The notes below the pieces were generated by a model. The model was not told where the DNA came from. It saw only the letters and a list, made by a program, of their open reading frames with translations, and did not search any database. The position numbers were made by a program, and so were the translations under genes. A DNA stretch of 64,000 bases from Nonlabens sp964478845 (GTDB taxonomy: Bacteria > Bacteroidota > Bacteroidia > Flavobacteriales > Flavobacteriaceae). The stretch lies in NCBI GenBank assembly GCA_964478845.1, contig CAYZJT010000018.1:1-64000 (forward strand), written 5' to 3'. Shown here one piece after another: positions 1 to 8,738 of the stretch (positions within the stretch are counted from its first letter, which is position 1; the number at the start of each line of letters is the position of its first letter).

Positions 1-73
1 GCGGGAGTAGCTCAGTTGGTAGAGCGTCAGCCTTCCAAGCTGAATGTCGCCGGTTCGAACCCGGTCTCCCGCT
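1..73 (+). tRNA. tRNA-Gly (anticodon TCC)
   Basis: A complete cloverleaf. The acceptor stem GCGGGAG (1-7) pairs with CTCCCGC (66-72) and the discriminator is T73. The D arm carries AGCTCAGTTGGTAGAGC. The anticodon loop CTTCCAA gives anticodon TCC, and the T arm holds GGTTCGAACCC. It is the first of a tRNA group upstream of tufA, a standard Bacteroidota arrangement. CCA is not encoded. Its promoter lies outside the window. Confidence 0.97.
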
Positions 74-143
74 CAAAAAGTAAAGAGATCTGGCTGTTTC
101 TATACCAGTTCCTTGATACTTGCAAATAGTCTGTGACGTGGAC

Positions 144-157
144 GCTTTCGCGAAAGC
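144..157. repeat. Iterated palindrome GCTTTCGCGAAAGC, copy 1
   Basis: Perfect 14-bp palindrome, extended to 18 bp (142-159, ACGCTTTCGCGAAAGCGT). It lies between tRNA-Gly and tRNA-Thr and ends about 14 bp before the tRNA-Thr 5' end. It is the first of 18 perfect copies in this window. Chance predicts about 0.0002 copies of a given 14-mer in 64 kb. As RNA it would fold into a short GC-containing hairpin. Confidence 0.95.
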
Positions 158-172
158 GTACTCAAGAGAAAG

Positions 173-244
173 GCCGGTGTAGCTCAGGGGTAGAGCGTTT
201 CCTTGGTAAGGAAGAGGTCACGAGTTCAAATCTCGTCATTGGCT
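173..244 (+). tRNA. tRNA-Thr (anticodon GGT)
   Basis: The acceptor stem GCCGGTG (173-179) pairs with CATTGGC (237-243), with two G-T wobbles, and the discriminator is T244. The anticodon stem TTCC/GGAA encloses a loop with anticodon GGT. The T arm carries GAGTTCAAATCTC. It sits 114 bp upstream of tufA and is probably co-transcribed with it. Confidence 0.96.
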
Positions 245-358
245 CAACGATAGAAAAAAGGTCTCTTTTAAGAGGCCATTACTAGTATAAGCTGATTTGG
301 CTTTAGCAACCGTGTCAGTTTGAGTTTGAAACACTAATTATAAACTAAGATTAAAGTT

Positions 359-1546
359 ATGGCTAAAGAAACGTATGATCGTTCGAAACCTCACCTTAAC
401 GTAGGTACAATTGGTCACGTAGACCACGGTAAGACAACACTTACTGCTGCGATTACTAAGGTACTTGCAGATGCTGGTTACTCTTCGGCAACAAGTTTCG
501 ATCAAATTGACAACGCTCCTGAAGAAAAAGAGCGTGGTATCACTATTAACTCTTCTCACGTTGAGTACCAAACACAAAACCGTCACTACGCTCACGTAGA
601 CTGTCCAGGTCACGCGGATTACGTAAAGAACATGGTTACTGGTGCTGCACAAATGGACGGTGCTATCCTTGTAGTTGCTGCTACTGATGGTCCTATGCCA
701 CAAACTCGTGAGCACATCCTTCTAGGTCGTCAGGTAGGTATCCCTCGTATCGTTGTTTTCTTGAATAAAGTAGACATGGTAGATGATGAGGAGCTTCTTG
801 AGCTAGTTGACATGGAGGTAAGAGATCTTCTTAACTTCTACGAGTATGACGGTGACAATGGTCCTGTTATCTCTGGTTCTGCTCTAGGTGCACTTAACGG
901 TGAGCAAAAATGGGTTGACACAGTTCTTGAATTGATGGAAGCTGTAGACAACTGGATCGAGGAGCCTGTGCGTGATATGGACAAGCCTTTCTTGATGCCT
1001 ATCGAGGACGTATTCTCAATTACTGGTCGTGGTACTGTTGCAACTGGTCGTATTGAGACTGGTGTAGCAAACACAGGTGACCCAGTAGAGATCATCGGTA
1101 TGGGTGCAGAGAAATTGACTTCTACCATCACTGGTATCGAGATGTTCCGTCAGATCCTAGACCGTGGTGAAGCTGGTGATAACGCTGGTATCCTACTTAG
1201 AGGTATTGAGAAGACTCAAATCTCTCGTGGTATGGTAATCACTAAGCCTGGTTCTGTAACGCCACACAAAGAGTTCAAGGCAGAGGTTTATATCTTGAAA
1301 AAAGAAGAAGGTGGACGCCACACTCCATTCCACAACAACTATCGTCCACAGTTCTACGTACGTACAACTGACGTGACTGGAAACATCAAGCTTCCAGAAG
1401 GTGTTGAGATGGTAATGCCAGGTGATAACCTAACTATTCACGTTGACCTTATCCAGCCTATCGCGATGAACGTAGGTCTACGTTTTGCAATCCGTGAGGG
1501 TGGTAGAACAGTAGGTGCAGGTCAGGTGACTGAAATCCTAGACTAA
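359..1546 (+). CDS. tuf: Elongation factor Tu
   Basis: A 395-residue GTPase that delivers aminoacyl-tRNA to the ribosomal A site. The G1 P-loop GHVDHGKT is at residues 19-26, DCPGH near 81-85 and NKVD near 136-139. The two beta-barrel domains follow, with the usual basic segment GGRHTPFHNNYRPQFYVRTTDVTG. Length and ends match bacterial EF-Tu (393-397 residues). The start is the ATG of MAKETYDRSKPH. It is flanked by tRNA-Thr and tRNA-Trp, the typical Bacteroidota tuf locus at the head of the secE-rpoBC cluster. No anomaly is seen. Confidence 0.99.
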   Translation: MAKETYDRSKPHLNVGTIGHVDHGKTTLTAAITKVLADAGYSSATSFDQIDNAPEEKERGITINSSHVEYQTQNRHYAHVDCPGHADYVKNMVTGAAQMDGAILVVAATDGPMPQTREHILLGRQVGIPRIVVFLNKVDMVDDEELLELVDMEVRDLLNFYEYDGDNGPVISGSALGALNGEQKWVDTVLELMEAVDNWIEEPVRDMDKPFLMPIEDVFSITGRGTVATGRIETGVANTGDPVEIIGMGAEKLTSTITGIEMFRQILDRGEAGDNAGILLRGIEKTQISRGMVITKPGSVTPHKEFKAEVYILKKEEGGRHTPFHNNYRPQFYVRTTDVTGNIKLPEGVEMVMPGDNLTIHVDLIQPIAMNVGLRFAIREGGRTVGAGQVTEILD

Positions 1547-1564
1547 TTAAGTCTGAACACTTTT

Positions 1565-1603
1565 AAAGTATCCTATTTAAGCATTTTTTAGATAGGGTAC
1601 TTT
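1565..1603 (+). terminator. Hairpin downstream of tuf (attenuator or processing site)
   Basis: Twelve-base arms AAAGTATCCTAT (1565-1576) and ATAGGGTACTTT (1592-1603) pair with one T-G wobble around a 15-nt loop. No clear T-run follows. It may therefore be an RNA processing or attenuation hairpin between tuf and tRNA-Trp rather than a strong terminator. The structure is seen in the sequence; the role is inferred. Confidence 0.5.
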
Positions 1604-1627
1604 ACTTGTATTACCAATATTGGGTTC

Positions 1628-1641
1628 GCTTTCGCGAAAGC
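1628..1641. repeat. Iterated palindrome, copy 2
   Basis: Perfect copy, 16-bp palindrome at 1627-1642, ending 9 bp before tRNA-Trp. It is followed by GGACTCTCAA, similar to the GTACTCAAGA after copy 1. Confidence 0.95.
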
Positions 1642-1651
1642 GGACTCTCAA

Positions 1652-1724
1652 ACGGGTTTAGCTCAGTTGGTAGAGCACTGGTCTCCAAAACCAGGTGTCG
1701 TGAGTTCGAGTCTCGCAACCCGTG
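1652..1724 (+). tRNA. tRNA-Trp (anticodon CCA)
   Basis: The acceptor stem ACGGGTT (1652-1658) pairs with AACCCGT (1717-1723), and the discriminator is G1724. The anticodon stem CTGGT/ACCAG encloses the loop CTCCAAA with anticodon CCA. The T arm carries GAGTTCGAGTCTC. Its place between tuf and secE is conserved in Bacteroidota. Confidence 0.97.
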
Positions 1725-1789
1725 CAACAATGGACAACTGTCCAACATCGAGAAAGGATCTTTGAAGATTTTTTCGCAATTGAATTAAT

Positions 1790-1987
1790 ATGGGACTTGT
1801 ATCGTACGTAAGAGAATCCTACAGTGAGTTGACAAACCATGTGACTTGGCCTACATGGGCTGAAGCTCAGAAGCTGGTTGTAACCGTTGCTGTATTCTCT
1901 ATCATTTTTGCCTTGATTATAGCAGGGATAGATTTTGTGTTTAGTAACGCCATCGAGAACTACTTCTCATGGATCAAAAACAGCTAG
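1790..1987 (+). CDS. secE: Preprotein translocase subunit SecE
   Basis: A 65-residue single-span SecE, essential partner of SecY in the Sec translocon. An amphipathic N-terminal helix (ESYSELTNHVTWPTWAEAQK) carries the conserved Trp-Pro-Thr segment. It is followed by one hydrophobic helix (about residues 28-50, VVTVAVFSIIFALIIAGIDF). Short SecE forms with one membrane helix are normal outside gammaproteobacteria. It lies directly between tRNA-Trp and nusG. Start is the ATG of MGLVSYVRES. Confidence 0.95.
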   Translation: MGLVSYVRESYSELTNHVTWPTWAEAQKLVVTVAVFSIIFALIIAGIDFVFSNAIENYFSWIKNS

Positions 1988-1989
1988 GC

Positions 1990-2544
1990 ATGAGCGAGGA
2001 GCAGGATAACATGAAGTGGTACGTAGTACGCTCTGTAAGTGGTCAAGAGAACAAAATCAAAGACTACATTGAATCAGAGATTGCACACCACGGGCTGGAG
2101 GATTACTTGAATCAGATTTTGGTGCCGACTGAAAAGGTGGTCCAGATACGTGATGGTAAAAAGTATAACAAGGAACGTATTTACTTTCCGGGTTATATCA
2201 TGGTTCAGGCCAGACTAGAGGGTGAAGTGCCACACGTAATCAAGTCAGTTAACGGTGTGATAGGCTTTCTAGGTGAAACTAAAGGCGGCGATCCTGTCCC
2301 ACTAAGAAAGTCGGAGGTGAACCGCATGCTAGGTAAGGTAGATGAGCTTGCAGAACAGCAAGATTCCATTGCAATACCATTCAAAGCTGGCGAAACTGTT
2401 AAGGTGGTCGATGGACCGTTCAACGGATTCAACGGTACGATTGAAAACGTAAATGAAGATAAAAGAAAACTTGAGGTTATGGTGAAGATCTTCGGTCGTA
2501 AAACGCCGCTAGAATTGAGCTATATGCAAGTTGAAAAAGTATAA
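1990..2544 (+). CDS. nusG: Transcription termination/antitermination protein NusG
   Basis: NusG binds RNA polymerase and couples elongation to Rho and the ribosome. The N-terminal NGN domain begins MKWYVVRSVSGQENKIKDYI. A C-terminal KOW domain contains VVDGPFNGFNGTIENV and ends ELSYMQVEKV. I placed the start at ATG 1990 (MSEEQDN, 184 residues), 2 bp after secE stops. An upstream in-frame ATG at 1969 would add seven residues but overlap secE by 19 bp. The pairing secE-nusG is near universal. Confidence 0.95.
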   Translation: MSEEQDNMKWYVVRSVSGQENKIKDYIESEIAHHGLEDYLNQILVPTEKVVQIRDGKKYNKERIYFPGYIMVQARLEGEVPHVIKSVNGVIGFLGETKGGDPVPLRKSEVNRMLGKVDELAEQQDSIAIPFKAGETVKVVDGPFNGFNGTIENVNEDKRKLEVMVKIFGRKTPLELSYMQVEKV

Positions 2545-2558
2545 ATGTTACAATTTAT

Positions 2559-2593
2559 AGATAGTCCGACAGGCTTCCACTTGACGACTATTT
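2559..2593 (+). promoter_or_regulatory. Hairpin leader upstream of rplK (candidate L1-binding site)
   Basis: ATAGTC (2561-2566) pairs perfectly with GACTAT (2586-2591) in the nusG-rplK gap, enclosing a 19-nt GC-containing interior. In E. coli the L11-L1 operon is autoregulated by L1 binding its leader, so a leader hairpin here is a candidate for the same control. The pairing is seen; the function is inferred. Confidence 0.4.
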
Positions 2594-2612
2594 CATAAGA
2601 GAAACAATTAAA

Positions 2613-3059
2613 ATGGCTAAAGAAGTATCTAAGATTGTAAAGTTACAAGTTAGAGGTGGTGCGGCCAATCCTTCTCCACCAGTAGGACCTGCTCTAGGTG
2701 CGGCTGGTGTAAATATCATGGAGTTCTGTAAGCAGTTCAATGCTAGAACACAGGATAAACAAGGGAAGGTTTTACCTGTTGCCATCACTGTCTATAAAGA
2801 CAAATCTTTTGACTTTATCATCAAAACTCCACCAGCTGCGGTGCAGATTCTAGAAGCTGCAAAGCTTAAAGGTGGTAGTGGTGAGCCTAACCGTAAAAAG
2901 GTAGGTACGATCTCATGGGATCAAATCAAAGTAATTGCAGAAGATAAGATGCCTGATTTGAACGCTTTCACTATAGAAAGCGCGATGATGATGGTAGCTG
3001 GTACTGCGCGCTCAATGGGCGTTAACGTAAAAGGTGGTGACGCGCCTCAAAAATCTTAA
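2613..3059 (+). CDS. rplK: 50S ribosomal protein L11
   Basis: A 148-residue protein of the ribosomal GTPase-associated centre, slightly longer than E. coli L11. The Pro-rich N-terminal signature NPSPPVGPALGAAGVNIMEFCKQFN is present (quoted here as NPSPPVGPALGAAG then VNIMEFCK). The C-terminal rRNA-binding domain ends GTARSMGVNV. It is separated by 3 bp from rplA, as in the standard L11 operon. Confidence 0.98.
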   Translation: MAKEVSKIVKLQVRGGAANPSPPVGPALGAAGVNIMEFCKQFNARTQDKQGKVLPVAITVYKDKSFDFIIKTPPAAVQILEAAKLKGGSGEPNRKKVGTISWDQIKVIAEDKMPDLNAFTIESAMMMVAGTARSMGVNVKGGDAPQKS

Positions 3060-3062
3060 GCA

Positions 3063-3761
3063 ATGGCAAAGTTGACAAAAAATCAAAAAGAGGCGCGATC
3101 AAAAGTTGATCAGTCTCAAACTTACAGCGTAGCTCAAGCTTCTGAAATCGTAAAAGATATTACGACTACAAAATTTGACGCATCTGTAGATCTAGCTGTT
3201 CGCTTGAATGTAGATCCTCGTAAAGCAAACCAAATGGTTCGTGGTGTAGTAACCTTACCACACGGGACTGGTAAGGATGTAAAAGTTCTTGCGCTTGTAA
3301 CCCCAGATAAGGAGCAGGAAGCTCAAGATGCTGGTGCAGATTACGTAGGTCTTGACGAGTATTTGACTAAGATCAAAGGCGGCTGGACAGATGTAGATGT
3401 TATCGTTACCATGCCAAGTGTAATGGGTAAGCTAGGTCCGTTAGGTCGTATCCTTGGTCCTAGAGGCTTGATGCCTAACCCGAAGACTGGTACCGTAACC
3501 ATGGATGTGGCAAAAGCGGTATCTGATGTAAAAGCTGGAAAAATCGACTTTAAAGTTGACAAAACTGGTATCGTACACGCTGCTATAGGTAAAGCTTCAT
3601 TTAGTGCTGACAAAATTGCTGGAAATGCAAGGGAATTAATCAACACACTTGTAAAGCTTAAGCCTACTGCTGCAAAAGGTGTTTACATCAAGAGCATTCA
3701 CATGTCAAGTACAATGAGTCCTAGCGTAGCTATCGACACTAAACGTTTTGCTGACGACTAA
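3063..3761 (+). CDS. rplA: 50S ribosomal protein L1
   Basis: A 232-residue L1-stalk protein and the likely repressor of its own operon. It shows MGKLGPLGRILGPRGLMPNPKTGTV, the family signature (here split: MGKLGPLGRILG, PRGLMPNPKTGTV). The C-terminal segment has INTLVKLKPTAAKGVYIKSI. It lies 3 bp after rplK and 10 bp before rplJ. Length is normal. Confidence 0.98.
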   Translation: MAKLTKNQKEARSKVDQSQTYSVAQASEIVKDITTTKFDASVDLAVRLNVDPRKANQMVRGVVTLPHGTGKDVKVLALVTPDKEQEAQDAGADYVGLDEYLTKIKGGWTDVDVIVTMPSVMGKLGPLGRILGPRGLMPNPKTGTVTMDVAKAVSDVKAGKIDFKVDKTGIVHAAIGKASFSADKIAGNARELINTLVKLKPTAAKGVYIKSIHMSSTMSPSVAIDTKRFADD

Positions 3762-3771
3762 AACCTAAATC

Positions 3772-4287
3772 ATGACAAGAGAACAAAAAGCAAATGTGAT
3801 TCAGGATTTGACCAATACGTTAGGTGAAAATTCAACTATTTACTTAGCTGATATTTCTGGACTCAACGCACAGGAAACATCAAACCTGAGAAGAGCCTGT
3901 TTCAAGGCAAACGTAAAAATGTCCGTGGTTAAGAATACGCTTCTTTCCAAGGCAATGGAAGCTTCTGATAAGGATTTTGGCGAATTGCCAGAATTGTTGA
4001 AGGGTAACACCTCAATGATGCTCTCAGAAGTTGCAAATGCACCTGCAAAGGTGATCGAGAATTTTAGAAAGAAGTCTGAGCGTCCTATCCTTAAAGGTGC
4101 TTATGTAGAAGAAGCTATCTACGTAGGTGACGATAAGATCAACGCGCTAAGCAACATCAAGTCACGTGAAGAAATGATCGGTGAAGTGATTACGCTACTT
4201 CAAAGTCCTGCTAAGAATGTTGTTTCTGCTCTTCAATCTGGTGGTGGCAAACTTGCAGGAATTCTTAAAACCCTATCAGAGCGATAG
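3772..4287 (+). CDS. rplJ: 50S ribosomal protein L10
   Basis: A 171-residue L10, base of the L7/L12 stalk. The N-terminal rRNA-binding domain has STIYLADISGLNAQETSNLR and VKMSVVKNTLLSKA. The C-terminal helix (ISALQSGGGKLAGILKTL-like) binds L12 dimers. It is followed after 54 bp by rplL. The rplA-rplJ gap is only 10 bp, so a classical L10-binding leader would have to lie inside rplA. Confidence 0.97.
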   Translation: MTREQKANVIQDLTNTLGENSTIYLADISGLNAQETSNLRRACFKANVKMSVVKNTLLSKAMEASDKDFGELPELLKGNTSMMLSEVANAPAKVIENFRKKSERPILKGAYVEEAIYVGDDKINALSNIKSREEMIGEVITLLQSPAKNVVSALQSGGGKLAGILKTLSER

Positions 4288-4341
4288 GTATCAAAATAGT
4301 ACGCACTCAATTATTTTATAAATTTTAAAACGATAGTAAAA

Positions 4342-4716
4342 ATGGCAGATTTAAAAGAATTCGCAGAGCAGTTAGTTAACCTAACTGTAAAAGAAGTAAA
4401 CGAACTTGCAGACATCTTGAAAGAGGAGTATGGTATCGAGCCTGCAGCTGCTGCAGTAGCAATGGCAGGTCCAGCCGCTGATAATGGTGATGCTGGTGAA
4501 GAGCAAACTGAGTTTGACGTGATCCTTAAAGCAGCTGGTGGTTCTAAACTAGCAGTAGTAAAACTAGTTAAGGAATTGACTGGTGCTGGATTGAAAGATG
4601 CTAAGAGCCTAGTTGACGATGCACCATCACCTATCAAGGAAGGTGTCTCTAAAGATGAGGCAGAAGCTCTTAAAGCACAGCTAGAAGAAGCTGGTGCTGA
4701 GGTAGAGTTGAAGTAA
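4342..4716 (+). CDS. rplL: 50S ribosomal protein L7/L12
   Basis: A 124-residue stalk protein that recruits translational GTPases. It has an N-terminal dimerisation helix (LKEFAEQLVNLTVKEVNELA), an Ala-rich hinge and a C-terminal domain with GSKLAVVKLVKELTGAGLKDAK and VDDAPSPIKEG. It is acidic and of normal length. Confidence 0.98.
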   Translation: MADLKEFAEQLVNLTVKEVNELADILKEEYGIEPAAAAVAMAGPAADNGDAGEEQTEFDVILKAAGGSKLAVVKLVKELTGAGLKDAKSLVDDAPSPIKEGVSKDEAEALKAQLEEAGAEVELK

Positions 4717-4747
4717 GAATTACTTCGAAAACAATATCGGTTTAGGC

Positions 4748-4780
4748 CTGGAGTCACGCGCTCTCAGGTCTAGACCATTT
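4748..4780 (+). promoter_or_regulatory. Possible rplL-rpoB attenuator hairpin
   Basis: CCTGGAG and CTCTCAGG in the 126-bp rplL-rpoB gap can pair with a single bulge and a short loop. A partial attenuator at this place is known in E. coli. Here it is only a weak structural candidate with no T-run. Confidence 0.25.
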
Positions 4781-4842
4781 TGCGTATAAAGATGAGACGT
4801 CATTTTTAACGCTTTTTATTTTTCATTTAATACCGTGCATTA

Positions 4843-7800
4843 ATGCTAGCGACACAAAAAGAAAGAATTAATTTTTCGACGGTAACTTCTAGACCAGAGT
4901 ATCCAGATTTGCTGGATATTCAAATTAAATCCTTCCAGGATTTTTTTCAGTTAGAAACCAAGTCTGATAAACGTGAGGTAGAAGGTCTGTACAACACATT
5001 TATGGAGAATTTCCCCATAACAGACACACGTAATCAGTTTGTACTTGAGTTTCTGGACTACTTTGTAGATCCACCACGCTATTCCATCCAGGAATGCATC
5101 GAGCGAGGCCTTACTTACAGCGTACCGCTCAAATCAAGACTAAAACTTTATTGTACCGACCCTGAGCACGAGGATTTTGAAACCATCGTTCAGGATGTTT
5201 ATCTAGGTACAATTCCTTACATGACACCGTCTGGAACCTTTGTAATCAATGGTGCAGAACGAGTTGTTGTATCACAATTACACAGATCTCCGGGTGTATT
5301 CTTCGGTCAGTCTTTCCATGCGAATGGAACCAAGCTTTACTCCGCGAGGGTAATCCCTTTCAAAGGAAGCTGGATTGAATTTGCAACTGACATCAATAGT
5401 GTCATGTACGCATACATCGATCGTAAGAAGAAGTTACCTGTAACTACTCTTTTCCGTGCTATCGGATTTGAGAGAGATAAAGATATTCTTGGAATCTTTG
5501 ACCTTGCAGAAGAGGTAAAAGCAACCAAGACCGGCCTAAAGAAATATTTAGGTCGTAAGCTAGCAGCACGTGTGCTTAGAACATGGCACGAGGACTTCGT
5601 TGACGAGGATACAGGAGAAGTAGTATCTATCGAGCGTAACGAGATCGTCCTAGACCGTGACACGGTTCTTGAAAAAGAGCATATCGACGAAATCATCGAG
5701 TCACAGGCAAAGACTATTCTTCTTCACAAAGAAGACAACCAGTCTGCTGATTACGCGATTATTCATAACACTTTACAGAAAGACCCAACGAATTCTGAAA
5801 AAGAAGCCGTTGAGCATATCTATAGACAACTACGTAATGCCGAGCCGCCCGATGAGGATACGGCACGTGGTATTATAGATAAACTGTTCTTCTCAGACCA
5901 GCGCTACAACCTAGGTGATGTAGGTCGCTACAGAATGAACAAGAAACTGGGACTTGACATTGACATTAGCAAGCAGGTCCTTACTAAGGAAGATATCATC
6001 ACCATCATCAAGCACTTGATCATGTTGATCAACTCTAAAGCAGAGATTGATGATATCGACCACCTTTCTAACCGTCGTGTAAGAACTGTAGGAGAACAGC
6101 TTTCACAGCAGTTTGGTGTAGGTCTTGCGCGTATGGCGCGTACGATCAGAGAGCGCATGAACGTGAGGGATAATGAGGTATTTACCCCGATTGACCTGAT
6201 CAACGCAAAAACGCTTTCTTCGGTCATCAATTCATTCTTTGGGACAAACCAGTTGTCTCAATTTATGGATCAGACTAACCCGCTTGCAGAGATCACGCAC
6301 AAGCGTCGTCTCTCTGCACTTGGACCCGGTGGTCTTTCAAGAGAGCGCGCTGGATTTGAGGTTCGTGACGTTCACTATACGCACTACGGTCGTCTGTGTC
6401 CGATCGAAACACCTGAAGGGCCGAATATTGGTTTGATTTCTTCACTTGCGGTTTATGCCAAGGTGAATTCGATGGGATTCATTGAGACACCATACCGCGA
6501 GGTAAAAGATGGTGTTGTGGATCTTGAAACAGAACCTAAATACCTTTCTGCTGAGGAGGAGGAAGGAATGCATATTGCGCAGGCGAACCTTCCGCTAGAT
6601 GGTGGAAAAATCACATCAGACAATGTTATTGCTCGTATGGAAGGTGACTTCCCAGTAGTGACACCTAATGATGTAAAGTATGCCGATGTTGCACCTAACC
6701 AGATTGCATCAATTTCTGCATCGCTGATTCCATTCTTGGAGCATGATGATGCAAACCGTGCGCTCATGGGATCAAACATGATGCGTCAGGCGGTTCCATT
6801 ATTGCGTGTTGATGCACCTATCGTAGGTACAGGTCTTGAGAGACAGGTCGCCAGTGACTCTAGGGTATTGATCAATGCTGAGAAAGATGGTGAAGTGGCT
6901 TACGTAGATGCTCAGAAAATCGTGATCAAATACGATAGAACTGACCGCGAGCGCTCAGTAAGTTTTGATCCAGATGAGACAAGCTACGATTTGATCAAGT
7001 TCCGTAAGACAAACCAAGGCACGAGCATTACGCTTAAGCCTATCGTGAAGAAAGGTGATCGTGTGACTGCAGGTCAGGTGCTTTGTCAGGGTTACGCTAC
7101 TGAAGCAGGTGAGCTTGCCCTAGGTCGTAACATGAAGGTGGCCTTCATGCCTTGGAAAGGTTACAACTTTGAGGATGCGATAGTGATTTCTGAGAAGGTT
7201 GTACGTGAGGATCTGTTTACCTCGATTCACGTAGATGAGTACTCTCTTGAAGTGAGAGACACTAAACTAGGTAACGAGGAACTTACTCCAGATATCCCTA
7301 ACGTAAGTGAAGAGGCTACTGCAAACCTTGATGAGAACGGTATGATCCGCATTGGGGCAGAAGTGAAGCCTGGTGATATCCTGATCGGTAAGATTACACC
7401 TAAAGGTGAAAGCGATCCTACGCCAGAAGAAAAACTGCTTAGAGCAATTTTTGGTGATAAGGCCGGTGATGTAAAAGATGCATCGCTAAAAGCTAGCCCA
7501 TCATTGAGAGGTGTTGTTATTGATAAGAAACTTTTCTCTCGCGCGGTAAAAGACAAGAAGAAAAGAGCTCAGGATAAAGAGGACATCGCAAGATTGGAGT
7601 CTGAATACCATGCGAAATTTGACGCGCTTCAGGATCGATTGATCCAGAAGTTGTTTGAAATCGTAGGCGGTAAGACCTCACAAGGTGTATTCAACGACCT
7701 AGGTGAAGAAGTTCTTCCAAAAGGAAAGAAGTACACGCTTAAGATGTTGAACTCTGTTGACGATTACACGCACCTTATTTCAGGTACTTGGACGACTAAC

Positions 7801-8652
7801 AAGGAGACTAATGAGATGGTTGCTGACTTGATCCACAATTACAAGATCAAGGAAAACGATCTTCAAGGATCGCTGCGTCGTGAGAAGTTCACCATTTCTG
7901 TAGGAGATGAATTACCAGCTGGTATTATCAAACTCGCTAAGGTTTACATCGCTAAAAAGCGTAAACTGAAAGTAGGTGATAAGATGGCGGGTCGTCACGG
8001 TAATAAAGGTATCGTCGCTCGTATCGTAAGACAGGAGGACATGCCATTCCTAGAGGACGGTACACCAGTCGACATTGTACTTAACCCGCTAGGGGTACCA
8101 TCTCGTATGAACATCGGTCAGATTTATGAGACCGTTCTGGGATGGGCTGGACAGAAGCTAGGTAAGAATTTTGCTACGCCTATTTTTGATGGTGCGACTC
8201 TCGACCAGATCAATGGCTACACAGATGAAGCCGGTATTCCACGATTCGGTCATACGTATCTATACGATGGCGGTACTGGTGAGCAATTTGACCAGCCTGC
8301 AACCGTAGGTGTGATCTACATGCTTAAACTGGGTCACATGGTCGACGACAAGATGCACGCACGTTCCATAGGCCCTTACTCATTGATTACGCAACAGCCG
8401 CTGGGTGGTAAAGCTCAGTTTGGAGGTCAGCGTTTTGGTGAGATGGAGGTTTGGGCACTTGAGGCTTATGGTGCTTCCAGCACGCTACGTGAGATCTTGA
8501 CTGTGAAGTCGGATGATGTGGTAGGAAGAGCCAAGACCTACGAGGCTATCGTAAAAGGTGAGCCTATGCCAGAGCCCGGATTACCAGAATCGTTCAACGT
8601 ATTGATGCACGAGCTCAAGGGTCTAGGTCTTGATTTAAGACTTGAGGAGTAA
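4843..8652 (+). CDS. rpoB: DNA-directed RNA polymerase subunit beta
   Basis: A 1269-residue catalytic subunit. The rifampicin-binding cluster starts near residue 466: GTNQLSQFMDQTNPLAEITH, then KRRLSALGPGG. The Asp, His and Ser equivalents of E. coli 516, 526 and 531 are in their usual forms, which suggests no classical rifampicin-resistance change. KPGDILIGKITPKGES and the C-terminal GGKAQFGGQRFGEMEVWALE, which contacts beta', are present. Length is normal for Bacteroidota. It is separated from rpoC by 86 bp that carry palindrome copy 3. Confidence 0.99.
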   Translation: MLATQKERINFSTVTSRPEYPDLLDIQIKSFQDFFQLETKSDKREVEGLYNTFMENFPITDTRNQFVLEFLDYFVDPPRYSIQECIERGLTYSVPLKSRLKLYCTDPEHEDFETIVQDVYLGTIPYMTPSGTFVINGAERVVVSQLHRSPGVFFGQSFHANGTKLYSARVIPFKGSWIEFATDINSVMYAYIDRKKKLPVTTLFRAIGFERDKDILGIFDLAEEVKATKTGLKKYLGRKLAARVLRTWHEDFVDEDTGEVVSIERNEIVLDRDTVLEKEHIDEIIESQAKTILLHKEDNQSADYAIIHNTLQKDPTNSEKEAVEHIYRQLRNAEPPDEDTARGIIDKLFFSDQRYNLGDVGRYRMNKKLGLDIDISKQVLTKEDIITIIKHLIMLINSKAEIDDIDHLSNRRVRTVGEQLSQQFGVGLARMARTIRERMNVRDNEVFTPIDLINAKTLSSVINSFFGTNQLSQFMDQTNPLAEITHKRRLSALGPGGLSRERAGFEVRDVHYTHYGRLCPIETPEGPNIGLISSLAVYAKVNSMGFIETPYREVKDGVVDLETEPKYLSAEEEEGMHIAQANLPLDGGKITSDNVIARMEGDFPVVTPNDVKYADVAPNQIASISASLIPFLEHDDANRALMGSNMMRQAVPLLRVDAPIVGTGLERQVASDSRVLINAEKDGEVAYVDAQKIVIKYDRTDRERSVSFDPDETSYDLIKFRKTNQGTSITLKPIVKKGDRVTAGQVLCQGYATEAGELALGRNMKVAFMPWKGYNFEDAIVISEKVVREDLFTSIHVDEYSLEVRDTKLGNEELTPDIPNVSEEATANLDENGMIRIGAEVKPGDILIGKITPKGESDPTPEEKLLRAIFGDKAGDVKDASLKASPSLRGVVIDKKLFSRAVKDKKKRAQDKEDIARLESEYHAKFDALQDRLIQKLFEIVGGKTSQGVFNDLGEEVLPKGKKYTLKMLNSVDDYTHLISGTWTTNKETNEMVADLIHNYKIKENDLQGSLRREKFTISVGDELPAGIIKLAKVYIAKKRKLKVGDKMAGRHGNKGIVARIVRQEDMPFLEDGTPVDIVLNPLGVPSRMNIGQIYETVLGWAGQKLGKNFATPIFDGATLDQINGYTDEAGIPRFGHTYLYDGGTGEQFDQPATVGVIYMLKLGHMVDDKMHARSIGPYSLITQQPLGGKAQFGGQRFGEMEVWALEAYGASSTLREILTVKSDDVVGRAKTYEAIVKGEPMPEPGLPESFNVLMHELKGLGLDLRLEE

Positions 8653-8676
8653 TTTCAAGTGATGTTTAAGGGGTAT

Positions 8677-8690
8677 GCTTTCGCGAAAGC
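8677..8690. repeat. Iterated palindrome, copy 3
   Basis: Perfect copy in the rpoB-rpoC gap, followed by GTACTCTCAAAA. This 3' flank is shared in part with copies 1 and 2 of the same operon. Confidence 0.95.
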
Positions 8691-8738
8691 GTACTCTCAA
8701 AAACACCACAAAACAACAATTTAATTAGTACCATACAA

